From positions 1 through 40,628 of the forward strand of contig CAMDRT010000040.1 in NCBI GenBank assembly GCA_945906815.1: 40,628 nt of DNA, given 5' to 3'. The notes beneath the pieces were generated by a model. It had not been told where the DNA came from, made no database searches, and was given only the letters and a program-made list of their open reading frames with translations. Of this stretch, positions 1 to 7,387 are shown piece by piece (position 1 is the stretch's first letter; every line of letters begins with the position of its first letter). The DNA comes from Bordetella parapertussis (GTDB taxonomy: Bacteria; Pseudomonadota; Gammaproteobacteria; Burkholderiales; SG8-41). The translations under genes were made by a program, and so were the position numbers.

Positions 1-202
1 CTGCTCGTTTGCGTCAAGAATTAGAGTGTGCGATAGAATTTGGTCGCAAGTTAACATCGCGTCAGCAAAAGTACAAGTGCTCTATGCTTATCTCCATGAA
101 ATTCAAAAGAAAAATGTGGGTACTAACCAGCCTTGAAGGGGAGGGAATATCTCATGAATTGCGAAGCAGTATCACTAGAATTACGCCCTCAGCAACGTCA
201 TA
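1..202. other. A/T-richer left edge without an intact gene
   Basis: The first 200 bases are clearly richer in A and T than the rest (27 of the first 60 bases are G or C), and no complete gene can be read. A plus-strand frame from base 3 reads a charged, helical stretch beginning ARLRQELECAIEFGRK. If the frame shifts by one near base 68 it continues as VQVLYAYLHEIQKKN and stops at about 138. This could be the decayed end of a gene that enters from the left, possibly from a mobile element, but I recognise no family. The minus-strand binding-protein gene ends at 203. Confidence 0.3.
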
Positions 203-1030
203 TCATTTCACCGCTATAGCCCCGTTAGCAGTGATCACGGCATGGCCCATAGTGCCCCGCGTGAATTCCAGGAATCGCGCGACCGCCGGCGCAGCAGGCG
301 TTTTGATTACGAAGAAGGACTCTCGAACAAGGGGGTAGGATTTCCGCTCAACGTTGTGGGCGCCTGGGTCAACGCCATTAACGGAAAGCGCCTTGATTTT
401 TCCTCGGCTTTGCTCCACTACCGTCATCGTCGTCATTCCGATCGCGCCGGTGGTAGCGGCAAGTTCCGCTGCCATCTCCCCGGCCTTCGGCATGACTTTC
501 ACCGTGTCGGGCATTTTGAGTGCCTTCAGGCACGCGATGTTGTCGCGAACGACCTCGGTATCGACCTCACTGTCGGGCCGGGTGCGCGCCGCTATCTCCA
601 TGTCCGCCCCGCCCAATGCTTTCCAGTTTGACGTTTTGCCCGCGTACACGCTGCAAATCTGCTGATCTGTCATGTTGCCTACCGCTACGCCTGCGTTGAC
701 ACCGAACACCACAGCCACATTAGCAATTTCGTACACCGCCATCCCCTGGCGGGTGATCTCACCTATGTTCAGGCCGTGACTGGCCAACGCAATGTCGATC
801 TTTCCCTCTGCGAGCGCCTGTATACGCAGTTTGGTTCCGAGTCCTTTCCCGATCTCAATCGTGACGTTTGGGTTCCCTTGCTGAAATGCTTTCGCAAGCG
901 CGGCAGCCATCGGCATGCCGCCAGTCGAGCCGTCGATGAGAATCTTCTCGTTTGCTTGCCCATGAGCGCTAAAGGCCAGTAGCGCGGCTAGCGAAAACGT
1001 GCCGATTCGGAGAAATATTGCGTTGTACAT
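203..1030 (-). CDS. PstS-like periplasmic substrate-binding protein
   Basis: Predicted exported binding protein of the phosphate/molybdate-type periplasmic-binding superfamily (PBP_like_2 type), about 275 residues. It has a Sec signal peptide ending near ALLAFSAHGQA. The mature part opens with the strand-loop ILIDGSTGGMPMAAALAKAF, the usual ligand-gripping GST loop of PstS-like proteins. A later GAIGMTT segment fits the second lobe. I use the ATG at 1030; a TTG at 1039 would overlap the stop of the upstream gene by four bases. The Bug receptor gene ends five bases upstream on the same strand, so the two are almost certainly co-transcribed. No ABC permease or ATPase lies nearby, so the ligand and the partner are unknown. 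It may be a general anion or organic-acid sensor or receptor rather than a phosphate importer. Confidence 0.75.
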   Translation of the reverse strand: MYNAIFLRIGTFSLAALLAFSAHGQANEKILIDGSTGGMPMAAALAKAFQQGNPNVTIEIGKGLGTKLRIQALAEGKIDIALASHGLNIGEITRQGMAVYEIANVAVVFGVNAGVAVGNMTDQQICSVYAGKTSNWKALGGADMEIAARTRPDSEVDTEVVRDNIACLKALKMPDTVKVMPKAGEMAAELAATTGAIGMTTMTVVEQSRGKIKALSVNGVDPGAHNVERKSYPLVRESFFVIKTPAAPAVARFLEFTRGTMGHAVITANGAIAVK

Positions 1031-1035
1031 AAGAG

Positions 1036-2019
1036 TCAATCCAGCTTCATCTCGCGTATCACCGGCTCGAACAGCTTCATCAGCCGCACCAGCATCGCTT
1101 TTTGCGCCTCGCCGGTTGAACCCACCGATTCGGCGCCCAGGTCGTTGAAGCGTTTCACCAGATCGGGATGGCGCACCGCAGCCGTGGTCTCGCGCTGCAG
1201 CTTGTCGAGCACGGCCTTGGGTGTCTTGGCCGGCGCGAACAGGCCGTTAAAGCCCTCGAATTCCAACGCGGGGAAACCCTGCTCGCGCACGGTGGGCACG
1301 TCGGGCAGTATGGGGATGCGCTTGGCGCCGCTGGTGGCCAGCGCCTTCAACTGGCCAGAGCGGATTTCCTGCAATGATGTGGACAACTGATCGCCGCCGA
1401 ACTGGATGCGTCCGGAGAGCAACTCCAGCTTCAGTGGCGCGGCGCCCTTGTAGGCGATATGCGCCATATCGAACTTCGCATCGCGCTTGAGTGATTCGCC
1501 CAGCACATGCATGGCCGAGCCGGGGCCGGTGGAGCCATAGTTGTATTTCAGATTGGGATTGCCGCGCAGCAGCGCGCCGAACTCGCGCAAATCCTTCGCC
1601 GGCACACTCGGATTCGCGGTGAACACGAACGGCACATACACCGCGATCGACACGCCGGCAAAATCTTTCTCGGCGTCAAACGGCGAGCGCTTCGCCAGCG
1701 ATTGCGCCACCGACGACAGCGGAAAGGTGATGTTGTGCATCAGCAGGGTGTAACCATCGGGATTGGATTTCGCCACGATGTCGGCGCCCAGCGCGCCGCC
1801 CGCGCCGCCGCGATTGTCCACCACCACCGGCTGGCCCATGGATTCGCTCATGCGCTGCGCCACCAGCCGCGCCACCACGTCGGTAGTGCCGCCTGCGGGA
1901 AACGGCACCACGATGCGGATGGGTTTGGTGGGAAAATGCTGCGCTTGCGCCACCGCTGCGGCGCTCAGCGCGAGCGCCACACTCGAAAATACCAGCCCTG
2001 CAATGTATTTGCCACGCAT
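1036..2019 (-). CDS. Bug/TctC family TTT receptor (copy 1)
   Basis: Periplasmic solute receptor of the Bug/TctC family. Such proteins deliver organic acids and related solutes to TctA/TctB-type membrane components or act as sensors. It has an N-terminal signal peptide ending AAAVAQAQ. The first ligand loop reads FPTKPIRIVVPFPAGGTTD, followed by VVDNRGGAGG and NPDGYTLL, then an AHIAYKGAAP loop, all family hallmarks. I prefer the ATG at 2019 (327 aa) because GGGGAG lies seven bases upstream; the ATG at 2034 has no ribosome site. Its 3' end nearly touches the PstS-like gene, giving an unusual pair of two different binding-protein folds in one transcript. It is divergent from the hydroxyacid dehydrogenase across about 230 bp. 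Confidence 0.9.
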   Translation of the reverse strand: MRGKYIAGLVFSSVALALSAAAVAQAQHFPTKPIRIVVPFPAGGTTDVVARLVAQRMSESMGQPVVVDNRGGAGGALGADIVAKSNPDGYTLLMHNITFPLSSVAQSLAKRSPFDAEKDFAGVSIAVYVPFVFTANPSVPAKDLREFGALLRGNPNLKYNYGSTGPGSAMHVLGESLKRDAKFDMAHIAYKGAAPLKLELLSGRIQFGGDQLSTSLQEIRSGQLKALATSGAKRIPILPDVPTVREQGFPALEFEGFNGLFAPAKTPKAVLDKLQRETTAAVRHPDLVKRFNDLGAESVGSTGEAQKAMLVRLMKLFEPVIREMKLD

Positions 2020-2250
2020 GTTGCCGCTCCCCATTTAAAAAATTCATCATACCTGAGCGCTGTGACGCGCGTAACAACACGCATCGCTATATTTCCCGGG
2101 GCCACAAGCGCAAATAAAAATACACTTCAAAACAATCGGTTACGCCACCGTCACCCGGTGCAGGATGCATAGTAGCCGACGCAGTGCAAAGCGCCCCGCC
2201 GGGCGTTCGCCGCGTGTAAGCTCAGCGCCTCCCACCGTCACGCCACGCTC

Positions 2251-3264
2251 ATGAAACCCACACTCCTCATCTCCAGCAAAGTCATCGCCGAATTCGGCCC
2301 GCGTCTGAATGAAATCCTCGCCGGCGCAGCGCAGCCCCTGCAACTGCTGCCGTTCACCGCCGCGCTGCAGCTCACGCCCGGCGCCATCGACAACATCGAA
2401 GCCGTCTACTATTCGCGCGACATTTGGGAAGGCAGCGAAAAAAGCGCGCTGAGCCCTGCTGCGCGCGCGCTGTGGGACATCATCGACCGCGCGCGCAACA
2501 TCAAGTGGATCGCTGTGTATTCGGCAGGCACCGATCAACAGCGCTATCAGGATGCGATGCAGCGCGGCATGCGGCTTACCACCGGCGCCGGTGCGCAGGC
2601 CGATGCGGTCGGCCTCGCCGCGGTGACAGGCGTGCTCGCGCTGGCGCGGGGTGTGCCGCACTGGCTTGCCGCACAGCAGCGGCGCGAGTGGTCGCCGCTG
2701 CGCGGCACAGACGTGCCGCCCGACATACCCGGCCAGACGGCCGTCATCGTCGGCATCGGCTACATCGGCACGGTTATCGCGCGCGTGCTGCACGCGGCGG
2801 GCATGAAAACCATCGGCATCCGGCGCAACGTCGCACCCGCCGCGCATTTTGACGAGGTGCTGCCGCCCGCCGCACTCGATGGCCTGCTGCCCGCGTGCGA
2901 CTGGCTGGTGATTGCGTGTCCGTTGACTCCCGCAACGCGCAACCTCATCGACGCCCGCCGGCTCGCGCTAATGAAACCCAGCGCCGGCATCGCCAACATC
3001 GCCCGTGGCGAAATCATCGACCAAGCCGCGCTCATCGATGCGCTCAAAGCGCGCCGCCTGCGCCACGCCTATCTCGATGTGTTCAACAACGAACCGCTGC
3101 CGCCACAGTCGCCGTTCTGGGATTTACCCCATGTGCTGATCTCGCCGCACAATGCGGGCGCATCCACCGGCACCTACGCGCGCGGGGTGGAGATATTTCT
3201 GCGCAATTTGTCGAACTATCTGCGGGCGCAGCCGTTGCAGAACGAAGCGTCTCTGGGCACTTAG
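2251..3264 (+). CDS. D-2-hydroxyacid dehydrogenase, NAD(P)-dependent
   Basis: Cytosolic oxidoreductase of the D-isomer-specific 2-hydroxyacid dehydrogenase family (337 aa), interconverting a 2-oxoacid and a D-2-hydroxyacid. The Rossmann motif GIGYIG is at residues 168-173. The catalytic set is complete: Arg252 in NIARGE, Glu281 in FNNEPL and His300 in ISPHNAG. The sequence resembles the glyoxylate/hydroxypyruvate reductase branch more than D-lactate or phosphoglycerate dehydrogenases, and there is no ACT domain. No convincing ribosome site precedes the ATG, but the coding pattern begins there. It is divergent from the Bug/PstS-like pair and 79 bp upstream of greB. The exact substrate cannot be read from sequence. 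Confidence 0.9.
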   Translation: MKPTLLISSKVIAEFGPRLNEILAGAAQPLQLLPFTAALQLTPGAIDNIEAVYYSRDIWEGSEKSALSPAARALWDIIDRARNIKWIAVYSAGTDQQRYQDAMQRGMRLTTGAGAQADAVGLAAVTGVLALARGVPHWLAAQQRREWSPLRGTDVPPDIPGQTAVIVGIGYIGTVIARVLHAAGMKTIGIRRNVAPAAHFDEVLPPAALDGLLPACDWLVIACPLTPATRNLIDARRLALMKPSAGIANIARGEIIDQAALIDALKARRLRHAYLDVFNNEPLPPQSPFWDLPHVLISPHNAGASTGTYARGVEIFLRNLSNYLRAQPLQNEASLGT

Positions 3265-3343
3265 CGCCGCTGCAGTCTATGCCCATGGGCCATCGGCTCT
3301 AAGGCAGGAAGTGCTGCCCCACACAGCGGGTTTTGGATACACT

Positions 3344-3919
3344 ATGGTTATGAAATCGGATACCACAGCCGTGGCAGCGCCAGCGGGCAGCCGCAGTGAT
3401 GAGGATGACGACGCGGCATCGCCGCCGTTGCCGCGTGGCGTAAAAAATTACATGACGCCGCAAGGCTATGCGCGGCTGAAGCACGAATTGACACAATTGC
3501 TTAACAGCGAGCGCCCAGACCTGGTGAAGGTGGTGTCGTGGGCGGCGGGCAATGGCGACCGCTCCGAAAACGGCGACTACTTGTATGGCAAAAAACGCCT
3601 GCGTGAGATTGACCGGCGCATCCGTTATCTCACGCGCCGCCTCGATACCTCCGAAGTAGTTGATCCTGCCGCGCGCGGCGACACCGAACAGATTTATTTT
3701 GGCGCCACCGTGAATTATGTGGACGATGCAGGCACGGAACACTGCGTGACCATCGTCGGTCTGGATGAAGTGGATCCTGCGCGCGGCCATGTGAGCTGGA
3801 TTTCGCCGATCGCCGCGGCGTTGATCAAACACAGCGCGGGTGATACCGTTCAACTGCGCACGCCGGCCGGCCTGCGGCAGATTGAAATTTTGGATGTTCG
3901 ATACGAGGCCTTCCGTTGA
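3344..3919 (+). CDS. greB: Transcription elongation factor GreB
   Basis: GreB rescues backtracked RNA polymerase by stimulating transcript cleavage. The coiled-coil tip motif GNGDRSENGDY (acidic tip residues Asp72 and Glu75) and the following KKRLREIDRRIRYLTRRLD helix match GreB closely; GreA differs here. The C-terminal FKBP-like domain follows. The protein is about 191 aa from the ATG at 3344, with a second ATG at 3350. About 35 residues of acidic, low-complexity sequence precede the usual GreB start (YMTPQGYARLK), so it is longer than E. coli GreB. Its stop overlaps the TTG start of the next gene (TTGA), which suggests translational coupling. Confidence 0.93.
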   Translation: MVMKSDTTAVAAPAGSRSDEDDDAASPPLPRGVKNYMTPQGYARLKHELTQLLNSERPDLVKVVSWAAGNGDRSENGDYLYGKKRLREIDRRIRYLTRRLDTSEVVDPAARGDTEQIYFGATVNYVDDAGTEHCVTIVGLDEVDPARGHVSWISPIAAALIKHSAGDTVQLRTPAGLRQIEILDVRYEAFR

Positions 3920-4914
3920 GCCCACTGTTGGATACACCGTCGTTTTTTAATGTGGCGCTGTCCACGTGGCGCGCGGTCAATGCGCCGTACACGCGCGCCG
4001 GCCGCAACGATACCCTGCCCGATGGCATCGTCAAACTCAGCATCAAAGCGATAGCCGGCGCGCGCAGCGCCGACACGCTGGGCGCCGAACGCGAAGGCAC
4101 CGGCGTGGTAATCGACTCCAGCGGACTGATACTGACGGTGGGCTATTTGATCATCGAGGCGGGATCCATACTCGCCATGGCGCCGGACGGGCGCGTGCAT
4201 CCGGCAAGCGTGGTGGGATTCGATCACGCCAGCGGTTTCGGCTTGCTGCGTGCTGCGCCGGGCGTGGCAAAGCAGCCCTTGCGGCGTGGCGATTCGTCCC
4301 AACTGAAAGCGCTGCAAACGGTGCGCATCGCCGCGCACGAAGCCGCGGGCGGTGTGTCGCCCGCCTGCGTGTCGTCACGCCGTCGCTTCACCGGCTGGTG
4401 GGAATACATGATCGACAGCGCAATTTTCACCGCACCCCCACGCGGCGAACACAGCTGCGCGGCGTTACTCGGCGACGATGGCAGCCTGCTCGGCATCGCC
4501 TCGCTGTGGGTGAGCGACACACTGGCCAGCGGCGTGGCATTTCCGGGCAATATGTTCATCCCCATCAACCTGCTCGAACCGATACTCGATGATTTGGTCG
4601 CGCATGGGCGGCGGCAAACACCCAGTCGTCCGTGGCTGGGCATTTACACCGAAGAGATCGAAGGGCACGTGGTGGTCACACGCACGCTGGCGGACGGCCC
4701 CGCGGATCGATCCGGCATCAAGCGCGGCAACATCATACTCGGCGTGGCCGGCCACTCGATCAGCACGCAAAGCGAGTTCTATGAACGGCTGTGGGCGAGC
4801 GGCGAAGCGGGCGACGACGTGACCCTGCACGTGTTGCACGACAAAAAAGTGAAACACTTTGTAGTGTATTCAGCCGATCGCATCGACTATTTCAAACCGT
4901 GGGTGGTGCGCTAG
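3916..4914 (+). CDS. HtrA/DegP-like trypsin-fold protein with PDZ domain, probable pseudoprotease
   Basis: The 332-residue protein has the order of an HtrA (S1C) protease: trypsin fold at about residues 37-225, then one PDZ domain at about 238-320 (motif RPWLGIYTEE, then DRSGIKRGNIIL). The catalytic sites are changed. Where HtrA has TNNHV the sequence is TVGYL (His to Tyr77). Where it has SDxALL the sequence is SGFGLL (Asp to Gly107). The GNSGGP loop has become EHSCAAL, keeping only Ser180. Proteolysis is therefore unlikely, and a binding or chaperone role is more plausible. No signal peptide is visible, so it may be cytosolic, unlike most HtrA proteins. The TTG start overlaps the greB stop by four bases. 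Loss of activity is inferred from alignment by eye. Confidence 0.8.
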   Translation: MSPLLDTPSFFNVALSTWRAVNAPYTRAGRNDTLPDGIVKLSIKAIAGARSADTLGAEREGTGVVIDSSGLILTVGYLIIEAGSILAMAPDGRVHPASVVGFDHASGFGLLRAAPGVAKQPLRRGDSSQLKALQTVRIAAHEAAGGVSPACVSSRRRFTGWWEYMIDSAIFTAPPRGEHSCAALLGDDGSLLGIASLWVSDTLASGVAFPGNMFIPINLLEPILDDLVAHGRRQTPSRPWLGIYTEEIEGHVVVTRTLADGPADRSGIKRGNIILGVAGHSISTQSEFYERLWASGEAGDDVTLHVLHDKKVKHFVVYSADRIDYFKPWVVR

Positions 4915-4918
4915 GGCC

Positions 4919-5157
4919 GGTTAGCCTTAAAACGGCAATCAGCCACAGCGGACACAGATGATGGCACACGTGCAATACGCATCCCGATACGGCGAACTTC
5001 AAGACCATTAACCACGGAAAACGCGGAACACACAGAAAAATTCCGCGCACTTGTTTTTTCCGCGTATTCCACGTGTTCCGTGGTAAATCGCCCTTAAGAT
5101 AGCGCCATTGGACTCTGGACTCTGTGTTCTCTGTGGCTGAGCTTTTTCTAGGCTTAA
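4919..5157. repeat. Nested imperfect palindromic element (about 240 bp)
   Basis: The intergenic stretch folds back on itself at two levels. The outer arms are TCAGCCACAGCGGACACAG at 4939-4957 and CTGTGTTCTCTGTGGCTGA at 5122-5140 (17 of 19 pairs), continued by GTTAGCCTTAAAA and TTTTCTAGGCTTAAC. The inner arms begin ACCACGGAA at 5011-5019 and end TTCCGTGGT at 5076-5084, with further matches inward and outward. There is no coding potential. It lies between the HtrA-like gene (+) and the SDR gene (-), which converge on it, so its transcript could form a strong bidirectional hairpin. A related one-armed sequence lies at about 35298-35340. Confidence 0.75.
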
Positions 5158-5163
5158 CAGGCC

Positions 5164-5946
5164 CTAACCCAGGGTGGAGTTAAACGCGCCGCCATCCAGC
5201 AGCAAGTTCTGCCCGACGATAAATCCCGAGGACGCTGCACACAGAAACGCGCACGCCTCACCGAACTCGAACGGATCGCCCGCGCGACCCGCCGGAGAGT
5301 TCTTCAGGTGCTGAGCGATGTACTCATCTACCGGGACGCCCGCTTTGCGTGCCGCCTCCATGCGCCCTGAACGCAGCCGGTCGGTGAGGAACGGCCCCGG
5401 CAACAGCCCATTGATGGTCACGTTGTGGCGCGCCACCTGCCGCGCCAGACCGCCGACGAATCCGGTGAGACCGGCGCGGGCACCGTTGGACATGCCCAGT
5501 TCGGGTATCGGAGACTTCACCGAGCCCGAGGTGATGTTGACGATGCGGCCGAATTTACGCGCGATCATGCCGTCGACCACCGCCTTGATCAGCATAATCG
5601 GCGTAATCATGTTGCCGTTCACCGCCTTCATCCAGTCCGCCTCGCCCCACTCGCGAAAATCCCCGCGCGGCGGGCCGCCGGCGTTGTTCACCAGAATGTC
5701 CGCGTCCGGGCACGCTGCCAGCACTTGCGCGCGGCCTTCCGGCGTGGTGATGTCAGCGGCAACCGCAGTGACCGCACGCCCCGTCGCGGCGCGAATTTCC
5801 GCTGCTGTAGCTTCGAGCTCACTGCTGGTGCGCGAATTGATCACCAGATCGACGCCATTTTTCGCCAGTGCCATTGCACACGCCTTGCCCAGCCCTTTGC
5901 TGGCGGCACACACGATCGCCTTCCTGCCCTTGATGCCTAAATCCAT
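5164..5946 (-). CDS. SDR family protein with non-canonical active site
   Basis: Short-chain dehydrogenase/reductase fold protein of 260 aa. The nucleotide-binding loop is CAASKGLG rather than the usual TGxxxGIG, and the NNAG motif is present. The catalytic Ser is kept in NITSGS, but YxxxK is replaced by SNGAR, aligned by the conserved AGLTGF and LARQVA that follow. The C terminus reads IVGQNLLLDGG, typical of SDRs. A known subgroup of FabG-like SDRs (BKR_like_SDR_like) also lacks a perfect cofactor motif and catalytic tetrad, so this is probably a conserved variant and not decay. The start is well supported by AAGGAG seven bases before the ATG. The AI-2E family gene is 31 bp upstream on the same strand. 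Confidence 0.88.
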   Translation of the reverse strand: MDLGIKGRKAIVCAASKGLGKACAMALAKNGVDLVINSRTSSELEATAAEIRAATGRAVTAVAADITTPEGRAQVLAACPDADILVNNAGGPPRGDFREWGEADWMKAVNGNMITPIMLIKAVVDGMIARKFGRIVNITSGSVKSPIPELGMSNGARAGLTGFVGGLARQVARHNVTINGLLPGPFLTDRLRSGRMEAARKAGVPVDEYIAQHLKNSPAGRAGDPFEFGEACAFLCAASSGFIVGQNLLLDGGAFNSTLG

Positions 5947-5977
5947 GGTTATGCTCCTTGCCTGTCGAAACCGTAGT

Positions 5978-7000
5978 CTACACCCACCCCCGCCCCGTCA
6001 GTTCCGACTTCAAATACGCATAAAACACCGGCGCCGCGATCACCCCCGCCAGGCCAAAGGCAGCCTCCATCACCACCATTGCCAGTAACAATTCCCACGC
6101 CGAAGCCTGTATTTGCGCGCCGACGATGCGCGCGTTGATGAAGTATTCGAGCTTGTGAATAATCACCAGGAACGCCAGCGCGCCCAAGGCCGCGTGCAGC
6201 GAAAAACTCAAGCTGATCACCACGATAACCGTGTTTGATATCAGATTGCCCAGCACCGGCAGCAAACCCGCCAGGAAGGTAATCAAAATCATGGTCTTGG
6301 TGAGCGGCAGCTGCACGCCGAAAAGGGGCAACACGGCGACCAGATAAATCCCGGTGAGCAGGGTGTTCAGCGCCGAGATGCGCACTTGTGCGAACACCAC
6401 CCGGCGAAACGCATCGGCGAGCCGTGCTGTGCATTGCTGCAGCGCGCGCGCCAGCGGCCCCGCGGTTTGTCCAGTCTGCACTTCACGCAAGGAAATCATC
6501 GCGCCAATAACCATGCCGATCAGCGCGTACACCAGTGCGTGGCCCACTTCGCCGCTCACCGACTTGACCTCCTTGGCGTGTGCTCTGAGCCAGGCCACAA
6601 ACTGATCCTTGAGGTCGGAGGCATTGAGCGGGATCCATTCCTGCATCGAGGCCGGCAGCGTGTCGCGCGCCTTGTCGAGAATTTCCGCCATTTTTTCGAG
6701 CAGCACTGCCAGGCTGCCGGCATCACTGCGCAGGAACAACACGGTAGCCGTAATGGCGCCGCCGATCACCGCGATTATCAGTGTCAAGAGCAGGGACAGC
6801 GCCACGATTTTCGCGCGGCCCGCGTGGGTCACGCCGAACATGCGCGGTGCCGCCATATGCACCAGCTCATGCACCAGCAGCCCCGCAAACAACGCCGGCA
6901 ATAAATGCAGTTGGATGATCGCGGGCAACGCCGCCGCCATGAAAATCAGTGCGGCAATTTCCGCACGGCTTAAGGTTATGGCGACAGGATAGCTGGGCAT
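5978..7000 (-). CDS. AI-2E family (PerM-like) membrane protein
   Basis: Polytopic inner-membrane protein of 340 aa with about seven or eight hydrophobic segments, matching the AI-2E transporter/PerM family. Diagnostic parts are the N-terminal helix pair, a soluble central region at about residues 95-150, and the conserved C-terminal block with LPVLGNLI followed by long hydrophobic helices and HKLEYFINARIVG. Family members include autoinducer-2 exporters, sodium/proton antiporters and proteins of unknown role, so the substrate is not assignable. Only a weak ribosome site is seen before the ATG at 7000. It lies upstream of the SDR gene in the same direction and likely shares its transcript. Confidence 0.88.
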   Translation of the reverse strand: MPSYPVAITLSRAEIAALIFMAAALPAIIQLHLLPALFAGLLVHELVHMAAPRMFGVTHAGRAKIVALSLLLTLIIAVIGGAITATVLFLRSDAGSLAVLLEKMAEILDKARDTLPASMQEWIPLNASDLKDQFVAWLRAHAKEVKSVSGEVGHALVYALIGMVIGAMISLREVQTGQTAGPLARALQQCTARLADAFRRVVFAQVRISALNTLLTGIYLVAVLPLFGVQLPLTKTMILITFLAGLLPVLGNLISNTVIVVISLSFSLHAALGALAFLVIIHKLEYFINARIVGAQIQASAWELLLAMVVMEAAFGLAGVIAAPVFYAYLKSELTGRGWV

Positions 7001-7387
7001 GGCGGTTCCGGATAAGCGTGTTGGTGCGGATTATCCTAGAAACGGTAGTTGGACGGGGTGGAGCGTGCGGTTATGGCGGTGCAGGGCAAGGCGCAACGAC
7101 GAGGAATACTCAATGTATTCCGAGGAGTTGCAACGCAGCCTCAGTTGGCAAATGCGGCCGTCAGAACCGTGCGATCCACCCCGTAGCGCTCTCACCTAAC
7201 TGGTAAAAGTCGACAGAATGAAAAGCTATCTATTCATCAACAGGTTGAACGTGTGGTAAGCGGTCAACTGCCGTTTCTAGGATTATGCGGCAACGCTTCT
7301 AGGCCGGATACATGGCGCATTGTAAAATGCCGCTCATTGCTGCTGCTGGCGCAGGCAGTGACCTCCAGCACCCACAGGCCGCTCATC
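7001..7387. other. Intergenic region upstream of the RND operon
   Basis: This 387-bp stretch has no convincing gene. Bases 7025-7290 are occupied by a nested palindromic element, listed separately. The remaining 100 bp before the adaptor start must carry whatever promoter the pump operon uses, but I see no clear -35/-10 pair and no recognisable operator. No regulator gene (TetR, MarR or two-component) flanks the operon. Confidence 0.6.
7025..7290. repeat. Nested inverted-repeat element (MITE-like, about 260 bp)
   Basis: The outer arms are TCCTAGAAACGGTAGTTG at 7034-7051 and its complement CAACTGCCGTTTCTAGGA at 7265-7282 (17 of 18 pairs). The middle arms are GGGGTGGAGCGTGCGGTT at 7055-7072 and AACCGTGCGATCCACCCC at 7165-7182 (15 of 18 pairs). 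A central short palindrome, GGAATAC-tcaat-GTATTCC, is at 7103-7121. The three levels are concentric, there is no long reading frame inside, and the size fits a non-autonomous miniature element or a large REP-type repeat. No clear target-site duplication could be made out. It sits between the AI-2E gene (-) and the RND operon (+). Confidence 0.75.

Noticed and set aside
5164..5946. Treating the SDR gene as a decayed pseudogene because YxxxK is missing
   Set aside because: The frame is intact with a strong ribosome site and otherwise conserved motifs, and a known SDR subgroup shows similar changes.
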